Shown here piece after piece: positions 23,883-37,268 of a stretch of DNA of 64,000 nt (position 1 is the stretch's first letter; each line of letters opens with the position of its first letter). A program made the position numbers and the translations under genes. Where the stretch lies: the NCBI GenBank assembly GCA_004794785.1, contig SJOL01008692.1, positions 363,569 through 427,568 on the forward strand, read 5' to 3'. Source of the DNA: Opisthorchis felineus (Eukaryota > Platyhelminthes > Trematoda > Opisthorchiida > Opisthorchiidae). Under the pieces are notes generated by a model. That model had not been told where the DNA came from and did not search any database. It saw only the letters and a list, made by a program, of their open reading frames with translations.

Positions 23883-26800
23883 ATCGGCTTTTGCTGAATC
23901 GATTGAATGACTGACTGACCTGGATGCTTGCCGGCTTTCCTATTGAGATTTTGGTGGAGTTTTAGGGTCTCAGTAGGTTCCGGGAGTTCTGTGGTTACCT
24001 TCAGGAAACTGACCTTCCTGATACCAACAGAACCTCACACCATGTTTGTTAAATTTTCAGAGCCATGCTCAGCGTCAGTCAGGGAACTCTCTTCTCCGGG
24101 TTTAACCTGAAAAAGGAATAACTGGCTCAACTCTTACGAGGCTCATAGTGCTGCACCCACAGAGGTTCTTAGCTTGAACAGCATCTAAGTGTCTCATTCT
24201 TTACTGGAAACCGGAACTATATCGTTCAATTTAGATCCCATGAAGCCCTTATTCTCTTCAGCTTGAGTAAGGATATTTATCTAGCATCTCGGGACACTGT
24301 GTAAAGGTCATCTTTCGGCCGCTTGACTTAAGACGGATACTTGTTTCTTTGATAACCTCGATAAGGCCAGACGAGAAAAAACGAGGAATTAACCATAAAT
24401 AAGCCAACCATAAAGCGGTACGTTACATCTGGATGTGTATTCGCGCTTCGTAGCAATGTAATAGTAAAGTTTAGATGTCCAAATATTATACGTCGGCACA
24501 AAGCTCTGATGGAAACAGATACACGGGCTAACTTTGCTCGTCAACGAGGACGAAACGACTGTACGGTGCCACCCAGTATTTCGAGTTTGTTTCACTCAAG
24601 TCAACCGTAATGCCATTCGCCGATTAGTGAAGCTTCGATACATTGAGTGGATTCATCGGTTTTCTTATTTATCTCCTAGTTTGAAAACTTCTCCCCACTG
24701 TTTAGACGGGCATTATCAGTGCGCTGTTGGGTGGGTCCCTCTAAAAATGTTGGAGATTCAGACCACCAAATAGCAGATATTTACAACGGACCACTCAGCA
24801 ACCGTAAAGCCGGCTCTCCCTAATGGCCTATTACGATCAGTTGAAATCAGTTGATTTTAGCCAAAAAATATATGCCATAATCAAGTGTCATCTTCGGCAA
24901 CGACCAAAATGAAACGATTGTTACTGTTGGTTTAGAGGCTACTGTAGGTGTTCCAGTAGAGTGTTCACTCAAAATACATGACTATTCGTCCTTGAGGCCA
25001 GACCGATTCATGTGAATGCCACGCATTCACTCTCATTAGTTGGTTGTGGATTTTAACTTTTCCGCACATAAAATAAGTCCAGATTGGGTAGTCCTCAGTT
25101 TAGTATGAAGTGTTTTCATACAGGCTTCCTGAACTACTGCAAAAATTGCGATATCCGTTTTGAGGCATCCTCGTCTGCATATGAGAAACGCTGCAATATA
25201 CTTTCAAGTTCATTGTCCCAACAATAGATTGTGCATTGGAGATGTCTAGACCACAGAACCAACTAAGGCATTCGACATCTTCACCGTCAGAGGGAGAACC
25301 GAGCTTCGTCTCTCAAGGTATCGTTCAAAGCATGTGCATCACTCATGTGCGAACGCGTTCACCTGTCCATCTGAAACAGGTGGGAGGCGTGCAGTGTACC
25401 GCTCACCATCTGATCAACTGACAAGGGCCCAAATTTTGACAAGCCCCGAAATGTGCTTCATCGTATTCAAATTTGAGCCCACAGCTTCTTCTCATGATGT
25501 AGACTTATCAGAAGAATCACGCCAGAACAGCAGGGAGTCTGCACAAATGGGTGTAATATAAAGAGGTTTATCATATATCGAGACTAACAGTAAAAGTTCA
25601 GCATCAGAATACTGGTTAAAAGTGCCTGAGGTGTAAGAATTTTGGTCTAGACATGTTGATGAGCTCCACAATCGGCTTCAGATGCGTACGCACCCCTATG
25701 ACACTATCATAGCCGTGCGATGGAAAATGACTGCATTTTTGGCTTCAACGTTGTTATCGGTATCATAATATCGTTGTGTAATTCTGTTTCCATATTTGTT
25801 AAAAAATAAGTAATTAGATTGAAGGAATTTGCAAGTGCAGTCCAGAGGGCTGAATAGAGAACTATGATGCCGGCTTCGATAGCAAACCGATTTGTCTGCT
25901 TTCCACAGTTGGAGGCATAACTTAGTAAGAGCGTAGTTGAATGGCATTTACTGAGACGAACAAGGGTTTGCAGCTACCGTGACTCTCGTGTGGTAGTCGA
26001 AGCATCGGCTGCGAGCAACAGCGTTCCCATGTGACAGCATGACTGATTCGTTTCCGAGCCACGTCCATATCAATCGATACCATCTCAATAAGCATGGTTG
26101 TGAGCTGCTGACCTTGACAGGGACGATCGCCTGTGCTATGGAATGCCAATAAACCAGACTGTAACGAACGATGATGATGGACTACACCATGTGTTACTGA
26201 CTTATTTTTGATTCTCTAAATCATCGAAATGGACCGGTTCATAGAATGAATAACCTCACCTTCGAACAAATTTCATCGTACACTATATTTGCAGTGTACC
26301 CGGGGTAGATTATGCACCTGGTACCTTGTTAATACTACCGGACAGGGAAATCATAACGTCTACGAAATGTCAGAGTTTGTGGTCTGAAATATCTGAAGAC
26401 GTATATCGGTCTATGGCTTTAAGGTGAAAAGCCCTGTGTGAAAATTCTTTGAGCATTATGTACGAATAAAATGACAGAACTTGAGAATTCAGGAGACCAA
26501 GTTCTAATGACGAAACAGCTGAATAGAATGGTGAAACTAGACGGTTCGTTGCATTTAAGGGCTCAAAGTCCGCACTGCAAATGATCAGTGAGTACATGCC
26601 TAGCATAGTAGTTAGCTAACGTTTAGTACCTTTGGAAAATTCGCTATGATTGCGTACATGTAAACTTAAAAAACGCGGCAACTATACACCGAGTCTTGAA
26701 TCTTAACGGACAACAAAACCTAATACGGTGTTCCTTTATCTGTTATTTTTTTGTAAAAAAAATCCACGAAGGGACGACGGCAAGCGGCCAAAATGATTGC

Positions 26801-27609
26801 GTCTCAGTTGATCGGGAGCTTATTTAACAAGGAACATACTCCTTTGTCACGCACCCCAATGATGTCGACACGCTAGGAGAACGGAACTATCCAGTCATAT
26901 CTGGCTAGTCCAACGGGCGCGGCTGTTTAGAGGGTACCATACATGCAAAAGACCTATGTAATCTAACCCGGGTGTGGGTCACATTCTGTGCAGTATGTCC
27001 GAAAATTCTTCACTTGAAACTTGAATTTGTGCAACGCTCCATACATCCACGTTTCTTCAAACATATCTTGTTCTGATGAATACTTACTTGCAAGCTAAGT
27101 TGGTGCTTACAGAGAACTCAGTCGTAATTCACCTACCTCTCTCGTTTATAGTATTCTTTGTGTGCACCACATAGGCCACCTCATGTTTATTTGGTACTAT
27201 ATTTAACACCAGTATAATTTCTCAAACATGGGATGTCGAGATTTTTCATCAAACTTTTGAGTGCCGTTGAAACAACTCCTTCTTTTAAATTACTTGACGA
27301 CTTGTCAAGCTTTGTCGAAATTTAGCTCGGTAGCTGTAAGAATTAGTTTACTTAACCCTAGGCAGAATTCCTGCGGCCTTTTTAGGTAATTCATAGAGTT
27401 AGAAGCACGTGTATTTCGCCCTCGGAAATATCACGGTCCATCCTCAGAACAACTTGACTGGTACAGAAAAGTTTGTTGTAGGTAGCATCGGAATTTTTAG
27501 AATTTTCACCTCACTCGCGCTTGAAAAATCCCGTCAAGCTGCCCTAGCAAAATCAGTAAAAAAGAGAAGGTACAAGATTTGAGTTCCACTCTTATGAAAG
27601 GTCTTCGAT

Positions 27610-27725
27610 GGCCAGTGTGCCTGGCCGTAACGTGGTTCGAACCTCAGACGTCAGTCACCTCAAGCAAGCGTGTTATCACTATTCCACCAGTGCACGCTGA
27701 ACGAACCTGAACAGTCACGTCTGAC
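27610..27725 (-). repeat. SINE-like element, family C, inverted copy
   Basis: Read on the minus strand, GGTGGAATAGTGATAACACG is followed by GTCTGAGGTTCGAACCACG, the same A-region/B-box arrangement as the copies at 11311 and 29150. The B-box motif GGTTCGAACC is perfect. Confidence 0.55.
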
Positions 27726-29149
27726 TGAGCAAAAATGCTAACTCCTGAAGGATATGACTAATCTGTCAATGTCTCAAACAGCGACCCAAGACAGCAGAAG
27801 AACCGTCCAAATGGAAGCGGAAGCCAAGAAATCCTCCGAATTCCGGTACCTAAAGAATACTTGTATCACTGTTCATCTTCAAAATAGATTTCATACCTTA
27901 AATTTTGTGGAAAGATAGCTAAAGTCTCTGCGAAATGTCATATAACACATCTCAGGTAAATAATTTCCGGGTGTTCAGAATTTTCAGTGTTTTCAGAACA
28001 GCTGTGCCTATCATACCTTAAGTGCAAAAACATGTGCATAGATAATAAATGGCTGACAAATCCGACGCGGTTTCTGTTGAACCCCCAAAGAATGTGGTCA
28101 TTACAAGGAGACCTTATCCGAAAGAATCCACAAAAGCCGATGTGGCACACACCTCAAACTATTCCAAATTAAGGGGCGTTTGTGTCTATACTTCCTTGTC
28201 GATAAATGCCGCTGCTTCCTCAAGTCAGTAGTGTTCCGCTTAGAAATGACTAACTGTCGTGCGTTCGCTGGATGTTTTTTGCATATTGACCAGGACAAAA
28301 TCTTATTTCATAACCAAAAAAGTACAGAGAATATGTGCTTCCTTTTGTCACACTGGGCAACATTCCGTTCATGCATGTTAACCGAACGTTCTACTGTTTA
28401 CTGTCGGGAACAAGCTTGTCACATCTCTTCCAAACACACACACTTCTCACAACCCGTCAAACCCATCGTAAACTTTTTGTCAACATCACGAAGCCGACAA
28501 ACAAGTTGCCAGTTAATTGTTTTCTCTAAAATCGATACAGAAATTGGATTATTTACTTAGTGCTCACGAATGGTCATTTCGATTTCCCTAGAGTATTTGC
28601 CCGGAAGAGATGTCGTGTCTAATTTGCGGCACCATGCTTCGTTCGTCAGCTGAATGTAACCTATTGGTCAGTCTCTCTTTCTCTTTATGTCTGTCGCCAT
28701 ATTCGGCGTTCCCGGTTGACACTTATGACTACAGTTGCGACAGGTTGCATGAGTCAAGACGAACGGCCAGTTACACCTTCGAATACTTTTTTGATCTAAG
28801 ACTCTTGAATTAAACGTGTTTCTCGGTGTAACAGAAAAATGTCTCCTTTTTACCATTCTTTAACCAATTTTTAAAAAATTGAATGCGAAAAACGTGTCGC
28901 CAGACTAAATTGTATCAGGTGTTTTTGTCAATATTTCTGGTTTCACTCAATTTTTTAAAATGGGAATCAGTCAGTGACATCACAATCCTCGCCAAACAAC
29001 ACGAAGTTTTAATGGAACACACTACTCCTAAGGCTACTGAAAGTTCTTTGACTCCCACTAGTGGTTTTGCCCTTCCCCTCCAGCTGAACGTGTGAGCCTA
29101 GAACTACAAGGATGCATTCACATTGCTCAGACGTGATAATTCAAGTTTT

Positions 29150-29400
29150 CCTGGCTGGCGCCGATGGAATAGTGCTAAAGAACACTCCTCGCAATTCGGA
29201 CGTCCGGAGTTCAAACCCCGGTATTGCTGATGCGCTATAATAGAGATGGAACCAAAATCCAGTTCTTCTCCCTTTGATGTGGACTCCCTAGGATACTTGC
29301 GCCAGGAGGGGAGGAGGGATGTTCAAACGAGAGTGATGTGAATGCAACTTGTGCATTCAGGAATGGGTAGATCAGTAACTCTGAATGAAGTAACCTTCTT
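29150..29400 (+). repeat. tRNA-derived SINE-like element, family C
   Basis: The head has GATGGAATAGTGCTAAAG and a B-box-like CCGGAGTTCAAACCCCGG at about 29204. The body shares CCAGTTCTTCTCCCTTTGAT and a GATGTGAATGCAACTTGTGC segment with related copies. The head could fold roughly like a tRNA, but the shared non-tRNA body shows it is a SINE, not a functional tRNA gene. Confidence 0.65.
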
Positions 29401-31219
29401 CTATGACGGAAACATTTCCAAAATGGCGCCTTTTCATCTGTCCAGTATAAACGAATAGTAACCAGAGTTTGGAGGTCCCTAAGACCGACAGCTAGCAAAT
29501 AGCCCAACCTTCACCGTGGGGCTAAATGTGACTGAAAATAGCGTGGCATTCTGTGCGGTAGTAAACATGTATTTATACAATTAAATCTGATAAGTGTGAA
29601 TGCCATAGTTTTCTTTACATAAACTACGCTCGTTTGTCATAGAAACCACTCAACTGAAAAAGCGTGCTGCACTGAGTACCAGTCGTTGCTTTGGGGGAAG
29701 CAGCCTAAGTGAAGGAATTTCTAAGGTTCCGCTTTGCGTATCCATTCAGTTACGACTGCCAACAGCATCTACCCAACTCTCTTGAATGTCAGTAAAATTG
29801 TTTGCAGATTAGACCGAATATGAGTCCGGTCTACAATGGTAGGTTTGGCGCACTCAGACAAAATGATACTGATCATAGCTCTGGCTTCCAGAATCGATCG
29901 TTTGAGATAGCCTACTTCCTGCAGTCGGCAGCACAGAACTATTGACAGTGCCACATTAATCCAGTTTCTGGGCCGTTTCTCACAAAAAATCTAATAAAAT
30001 CACAGAGTTACGGAAAAACCTGTCGAATAACCTATGCCCATGCCATAGCCTTTGAATTTGGCGTGCCAAGACACCTTTTGAAAGCTGACATTTCTTTGAA
30101 AGAGTGAAAAAATATACGGTGTGCAATTTAGTATGTGAAATGAAGTTCAGGTTTTTCGAAACTCAAAAGAGCACTATTCGCTTGATATAAGTTTCATGAC
30201 GGAGGCCGCATCCTTCAGCGGAGGTACGGTTTCAGATGAGTCCAATCATTTCCGAAGAGCGGATGAGTTTCTTCATCGAACCAGACGTTGTGAACAGAGA
30301 GGTAGACTTGGAGGAATAGGGTGACTGGGGATAGCTGTCTAAACGTACAGCTAAAACCTGGGTCATATTAGCTGTTCAAGTCCCCTCTTTTTGGTATAAT
30401 CGATGAGGGACCTTGCAAGTGAAATGTAACGCATCTTCGAAGAAGTATGTGCTTCTGTTTGTCGGAGTCGTTTGGACTTTCGTATTGCTTTTTTTCGTGT
30501 TAACTTTTTTCACCCTCAGTGTGCGAGCAGACGATTAAAACAATCACTCATGAGTCACCTATGTATATCTTGTCATAATCGTTCTACAACACCCGTGCAC
30601 GTGACATGTGTGCGATGTCCCGACGAGGCGAATTTTAACATTCTGTCCCCATGACCGCTTAAGCATGCTCTCTCGTTGGCCACTCAGTATGTGATCCAAT
30701 CGATCTTGATGAGTCAACAGCAGCCCACGGGACTTGTCTGAGGACAGCGTTCTATGGACAGCGTTAAGCATGCAAAACGCTATTCCGTTCAACCGTTAAA
30801 AAACCGATTCTGCTCAAATTTGTGCATAAAGTTTTTCAAGGCCTGATATTCATAATGATTTTTCACTTATGAAAGGTTTCGATTTTGTACGGGCATAACG
30901 GCCATCAGTTCGTATTGTACGCTGAAAGAATTGAGAACACCGTTGAGGCTTATTCATAGTTCCATTCAGTCACTATCCCCGAGCTACACACGCAATCTGT
31001 GCGCAACTGGTACAGAATAGTTTCATGGTCAAAACAGCTGTGGTCTTGATCGAGAATAGCACCAATTGGTGAGTTATTAGCGACACCATATTTTGGCAAA
31101 CTCATGAAATATTACGCGGCAGTCTTCGTTGTCATAGAATTAAGGAAGCGACATATACTTGAACACTAAGAGCATGCAAGGGGTGCATCGTAATGCAGAG
31201 TTTGGTTAGCAGTGTTTTG

Positions 31220-31410
31220 GTTTACGTAATACAGTACTCATAAGGTTGTTGAAAACTCTTCGACAGCCTACGACCGGTTTCGCCCTTCTTGGGGCTCATC
31301 AGGTAAGCACAATCCCCAATTTTAAGAACATCATAAACGAAAGATTCAGCTGGGTTCCAGGTTGGTCCCCCGTCAAAACCAAATTGATGTGAAATGAGTG
31401 TATTTGTCAA
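31220..31410 (+). repeat. Family P fragment, internally deleted
   Basis: It starts with GTAATACAGTACTCATAAGG and ACGACCGGTTTCGCC in left-arm order, then jumps at AATCCCCAATTTTAAG to ACATCATAAACGAAAGATTC in right-arm order. It therefore looks like a fold-back copy whose inner part was deleted. Confidence 0.7.
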
Positions 31411-31566
31411 AATCTTTTGGTTCAGGGCTGTCAATAACTAGGTAAGACTGACTCAAGTATAGAAGAGACCCATCAAACTGTAACTGAGGCTCATTCATTG
31501 TCAGCAAGCTTTATGAGGTCCTTCGCCTTTCAATCATAACAGCGGGAAAAGGTCTTCCCTGGCTGA

Positions 31567-32014
31567 TCGGATTGTGTATGCAGCACAGAGTCCAATGGAC
31601 AGCCGGTGATAATATCCCGTAAGACTTCTGAATTTACAGTGGTGAAAATTCCGTCCATTCGTATTCCATTTCCGTGGCAATTAAACAACCCATGGCTAAA
31701 CCAGACTGAAAAGCCTCCGGTGATTCTTACATCAGTACAGCGAACAATTTCGTATCCTGATTTCGTAGAAAAAGTATACGGAAAGAATATTTCATTGAGA
31801 TTGCTTCGATCCATACTACCTAATATCGAATACCATTGCATCTCTACCGAGTATCTGTCATATATATCATCGTGCACACACAAGTTCAAAAAGAGTTTGG
31901 CTCTAATATGGTCTAAAAACTTCTTAGCCGTTTTTGCAGATGTTTTTTTGAAATTAGGTTGGATTACTCCTTTTCAACTTCGACTATTATTAACTTGGTT
32001 CGGACTGACCTTAT
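31567..32014 (+). other. Open stretch of uncertain nature, also open on the minus strand
   Basis: The plus frame is open for about 149 codons and the minus frame (31530-31889) for 119 codons. The plus product has four cysteines early on (DCVCS, YHC, SSC) and is otherwise unrecognised. The minus product contains ITGCPLDSVLHTQ, faintly like the GCPLSP block of non-LTR reverse transcriptases, without other RT motifs nearby. It could be a worn retrotransposon piece or chance. I do not call it coding. Confidence 0.25.
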
Positions 32015-34951
32015 AAGCGTTTCGCACGCAAAATTATATGGCGTTTCAGGATGTTCTGTGGATTTCCAATCAAGTTGACAGTTACATCAGTGAACAAATG
32101 ATTTAAATTGTCTGTTTCGAAAATCTGAAAATGCTAGGTCATACGAGACTAGGAGAAAGTTTACACAAACACCGATGACCTTGATAGTAATTCACACGCC
32201 CTACAAAGGTATACATTTAATTCTGCCCGGAACAGATCGTGTGCTGATAAATATAATCCTTTCATTAACAGACTTGTCTCTTTTTCATCAGTTTCTTTTT
32301 GCCTCAAAATATCAGTTGTGTTTCGGTATTGTTAAAGGTTATTTGGCGGTGAGTGCCGCTTAGGTCCAACCCGGTCCAAAGAAATCGGGTGATCAGTTTT
32401 TTGTCCAGCAATCAATCTACTAAATAAGAAAGTGGCTTCGCACAGTAACTTGGACTTGACCATTTCACAACGCAGTTGACTAAATTTATGAGCAATGGCA
32501 CATCTTCAAGTGGTTTGGGGTCACTCATGATCGTCAGGTATTCTGAGCAATTGATTTGCTTGAGATTTCAGCCAGTGAATTAGTATCATTTTGGTATCAA
32601 GTTTAGCTTACTTTCCAGTTCGCTTGACTTTGGTTAAACCGCATTTAACCCCGGTTGCTTGCATCACCTCAGCACAGGAATAGCGCCTCTTCAAATGCGG
32701 TTTCGGCAGCGTTCATCCACTCTATTTTTTTCAGTCACGGTTGTCAAGATTGGACCCCAGGAAGCCTTTGCTCCTGAAAGCCTATTGGTGACAGCTGTTT
32801 AGTTTTTTTCAAGTATGTGACAGTTGTTTTCTCTCATCAGGGATCACTTGGGATCAACAAAAACTGTCATCCAACACAGCAAACGGCACCTCAGAATTTC
32901 CCTGTAACTCTGAGTTCACGACTGCTGTCACCGGCTGCATTGTCCACACCATTTGTGCTGCATTATGAATGGTACACAACGTATGGCGACAGTCACTCAC
33001 CAAGCGTGCAAAAGCATTTCGTTGGAAACTACCGTCTTGTATATCACTCGTACATCTCCTATGAAGAAAAACAATGCTAGTGCAGTGCTCAAAAACCGAG
33101 GGTTGCTGAAGGAGAGACAAAAATCTGAAAAGTTACTTGTATTCTTAGAAAAATTGCGGATTTTCAAATTCTGCTGCTTGGGATCTGTACTGTGTGACGG
33201 GTTTGCTTAACCAGTGACAGGAGCAAGAATCCTGGTCCTGAGGGACGAACTGAGTTGGTTTGCAACCTGCAATAAAATCCCCATACGAGAAAGTGCATTT
33301 CCAAGGTCCGTAGTTTTCTGATGCGGAATCCCATTGGAATGAAATTCCCGCTTGGCCTGTCGCTAATGCATTCTACGAACTATCTTCAACACTAAAATTA
33401 TCACGACAGATGACCAACGTGGTCTGCTCAAACTTACCGGGACCTGTTTATCATCCGTCCAGCAGAAGTGGCAGTTTTTTCAAGACTTTTCGTGGTATTC
33501 TTTTTGAAGGCGACGGTTGACCGAAACGAACATTAGTACGGGATCCAGTTATGTCGTTATGCATCAAACCAGACAGTTATTTGTTGCAAGCAGTTCTACA
33601 AAAGAAAAAACGGAATACATCTAATCGTTCCGTTGTAACTTTTCCGATGTACTTAGCTACTTGTCCAAGACACCATTATTGACATCATTCACTTCCGTGT
33701 GCGATGCACAATCCTTCAAATTTCCAAGCCAAAAGAATGAACTTCGTAAACCCAAGAGTACCTTAGTGTCAAATTTCTCGCTTTTTTACATTTAGGTAGG
33801 TCTTTAACACGTAGATAAACACTGTACCTGGCTAGTGTCAACCTAAATCTGGGCAACCCATTACTCGTACCCCTTTGCTAGGTCGTATTCATGCAACAGT
33901 TCGTAAGTGCTTTTTAGTCTATAATCTATTGTGCCATTTTTGTATGGAAGGTACACATTCTACATAATACTCGTATTAGTTGCCTCATCAGCTTCAATTT
34001 ACCAGTGATGCTGATCATATTAGACTGGAGGTTGAGTTTTTGTCCTGCATGGGTGGACCTAGTCATCAACAATTCAGGCTAAAGATATCATTACTGCTAC
34101 TATGCTTTTTGGTTAGAATCTCCCGAACACCTGTAACTTACCACTACTTCAAGGGCTCTTCCGGTCTACTCTTGCATAAGTTATTCTGCATACGACTGGA
34201 GGTTGGAATAGAACAGTTTCAATGGGTGAAAAATGAAAAACTCACCTATGTTCGATTGAAATTAATTAGATTATATTTGAAACCGGAAAGGTCTGCACAC
34301 TTCTGCAGCACCATTTTTATGGTTCGGAGGAAATTTGAAAATGTAATACTCGTCTCCTTTTTTCTGGACTGACATACACTGGTTTGCAGCCATCGTTTCT
34401 GTCTTGCCTTATTTAGAAAGTGTGATTTTTCAGCATTCAATTAGCCACGTGGAAAACATGGTTTGCCCCTTTGCCTTGTCACCCTTTCTTTTGTGGACAG
34501 CCCAAAAATCCCAATGGTCTTCCAGAATCTTATGGTTAGCGAAGGAGATAGTACGGTACACTTAAAAGGCGTGCTTGTGCACTCAGCGCACTAGAAGCAG
34601 AGGAAAGAAGCACAAATGTGTGGCGAACAGACATGACCACCCACAACCACCAAGCCCTACGTTCTGTAAAATGATGTGGCTTTGCTGTCTCCCCACAGAC
34701 TAATTTGCATTTTCCCCACAAGTGTAGAGGAAATGCGCGATAGCTTTTGAGCTACCGAGTTAGACAAATTACGCGAAAATGCGAATATGTGGATGTACGA
34801 ATTTGTCACATTTGATAATGTGAGCATGGACTCCAAGATATTTGGTTCAATTCTCGTGTGAGAAACGATTTTCTTTGCTGTAGTGCCCAAAGATGAAAGC
34901 AAAACTTGAGAAAATTAACAAGAATTGCTAAGCTGTAACACCATGTTTTTG

Positions 34952-35107
34952 CCTAGCTGTCGCGCCACACGAAGCAAGCACGAGGGCTGGGATACTGTCG
35001 GGTTTCTCAAGCCTAGACGGGCGCAGATTAGATGCGGAGGTTGCGTTCGAACTACAGTCCATCCGGTTAGTAAGTTCCCACCTTAAACATTGAGCTATCT
35101 CGAGCTC
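34952..35107 (-). repeat. tRNA-derived SINE-like element, family A
   Basis: On the minus strand it begins GAGCTCGAGATAGCTCAATG (A-box-like), has GTAGTTCGAACGCAACCTC (B-box region), then GTCTAGGCTTGAGAAACCCG, ACAGTATCCCAGCCCTCGTG and CGACAGCTAGGC. The same order occurs at 37114 and 54064. Confidence 0.7.
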
Positions 35108-36639
35108 AATGGAAGTCGCTGAAAAACTAACTACTCCAAAGTCAAAATTATTGGCTGCACGATGGATACTTTGGTACACAGTTTTGTATGATTCTAAAGC
35201 ACTAGATGTACTCGTCTTGTGACCAGCTTTTAAGTTTGACTGATTGACAAGTTCGTATCGATCACTGTTTACTGGACATGTTGGTCTCCGTAAACAGTTG
35301 GTTTAAATCCCTCAAAAATACGAACCGAAAAGCAAAACACCGCTTAGAAACTAACACAGTTGCCGCTCCCGTATGTGGAAGGCTGAAGCTACCAGTCTCA
35401 CTTCGCTGACTAGTGGTCTCGCGGGTTTTGTCAACAGGTTTTGGATGAAATTCCACGTAAGATTTTTTGTTGTTTTTCACCGTAAAATAGGTTCCATTTT
35501 AAATCGTCAGCACTGGACTGTGTCTGTGTGCCTACGCAGCGATTTCTCTATCTCTGAATCTACCTACAAGACCTCTCTGAACGGTCATCACAATAAAAGT
35601 GCACTTTAACACCCGGGGAGATTTTTTTTACACCAAACCGCTATCTGAAAAATTGCTTTTCTTAAGGAAAGTTTGAAAATGTCCATAAGCAAAAATCGAT
35701 TTCATCAAAAATGTTTTGAAAGCTAAATTGTGCTGCCGGTGTTGTTAGTGACAATCTGAAAAATCTCGCACAATTGGTGCATAGTATGAAGCCTGATAAT
35801 CACTTTAAAAGTACTGCGCTTTGGGATGGATACGCGTGTCAAACAATGAACGGGGTGCATAGAAAATGTTTGAGAAGAAGTGGTCTCACGTCTATCCTGG
35901 ATGACCTTTTGTGGGAAAGTACACTAGTCGCTGAAAAGCCTATACAGTGCCTTAAGCACTGCACAGGGGAGCAGACCTACTAATTTGCCGAGTTCCTTAT
36001 GTACCCTTCACTGAAGGTCTGTTGCTACTATGTTTCATCGGGCAACCTGTACTTTTACTTACTGGATCTTGGGTGGTCATAAAATCAGGCCCAAAGGAGG
36101 CCTAAATCGGTCGTTCCAGTCCAAGTCACTGGGAGTCAATCTGCTTAAGCGCCGGAATGCATTTTCCAAGAACGACAGCAATAAATTCAACCAATTCGAC
36201 TTCGAACTAGGCAATCCCACTAATTCGTTCTCTGAACAGCACACGGGCTGAAACCATGCGTAGTCACGATATTTGACTGAGTGTTACAGTCAGTGGTTTG
36301 TCATCACAGACTTCGCCTTTACTGTGACACAATCTGGCAGATCGTACGTTAGGATCCATGGTTTGTTGTCTGTTCTTTGTCCGGACATTTTGAACTGTGC
36401 GGAATTTTAGTGTATCAATTACTTCAGCTGTGACATGTCTGTCGTACCAGTTTCCAATTTCAACAGAGCCCTCACTCTATATCGAAAGGTGAAAAGCAGT
36501 GTACAACAATTTCATCCCTGATTAGCGCCAACAGAAGTATGCATCTTACGAATCTTCAGGGTGATTCGGGATCCACGACCTTCCAAAGAAGACCTCGTAG
36601 TTCTTTCATGAGTGACTCACCAGAGGTGTGCTAAACTAG

Positions 36640-36770
36640 CACTTCAACAAGATTTCAACCGCCAGCCTTCACACTTGCATTACACATCACGTGATCCGGC
36701 GTTGACAACTCACTAGACGGCTGGTTCAATCGACTTCTTTCCTTTTTGAGGAGGTCAGTCAACACCGGAC
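36640..36770 (-). repeat. Possible family B fragment, inverted
   Basis: CACGTGATCCGGCGTTGACA and ACTCACTAGACGGCTGG resemble the reverse complement of the GGAGCCAGCC...ATCATGTGATGTGG part of family B. The similarity is partial. Confidence 0.4.
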
Positions 36771-37113
36771 CACATGACGTGGGCTGCCAGTTCAAAGATG
36801 TTCGTCAATGTATCCTGCCCAATCAATATTGGTGATATAGTTTTATGCTGTTAACTGAACGTTTGTGGGTTCGAATCTGCTTCGAAGTTTGTAAGATGTG
36901 CACCAACAATGATTTACAGTAAGAACTGTCCTTGAAATTTCAGATTATGATATTTAGTTATGTCCGGTTTCCGAAAAATATGCTTTAACTGATTGGATTT
37001 CTACCGATTCCCTGGTGTGCCAAACATTTACTCATCTTACCATCTCCCTAAGTCACCTGATTCTTTGACGTGTTTGGCGCTGATAATCTGAGCCATAGGG
37101 TAGGAAGTTTTCA

Positions 37114-37268
37114 ACGAGATGGCTCAAGTGGTTAGAGCGCGAATTTACTGACCGTAAGGTCCGTCGTCCGAACCCGACCTCTGCATCTCGACCTTCCCTG
37201 TCTAGGCCTGGGCAACCTGGCAGTATCTCAACCCTCGTGCTTCCTTTGGGTGGCATGGCAGCTAGGCA
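37114..37268 (+). repeat. tRNA-derived SINE-like element, family A
   Basis: It starts CGAGATGGCTCAAGTGGTTA (A box), has CGTCCGAACCCGACCTCTGC (degenerate B box), then GTCTAGGCCTGGGCAACCTG, CAGTATCTCAACCCTCGTGC and GGCAGCTAGGCA. It is collinear with copies at 34952 and 54064. The tRNA-like head alone lacks a closed acceptor stem, so it is not a tRNA gene. Confidence 0.75.

Noticed and set aside
29160..29235. Possible tRNA gene
   Set aside because: Shares a non-tRNA body with the copy at 11311; the cloverleaf is imperfect.
33980..34372. 130-codon plus-strand frame in intron 2
   Set aside because: Composition is not distinctive and no family is recognised; it would also interrupt the NETO-like gene in the same strand without splice signals in phase.
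37114..37190. Possible tRNA gene
   Set aside because: Has A- and B-box-like motifs but no closed cloverleaf, and the downstream body is shared with two other copies, so it is a SINE head.
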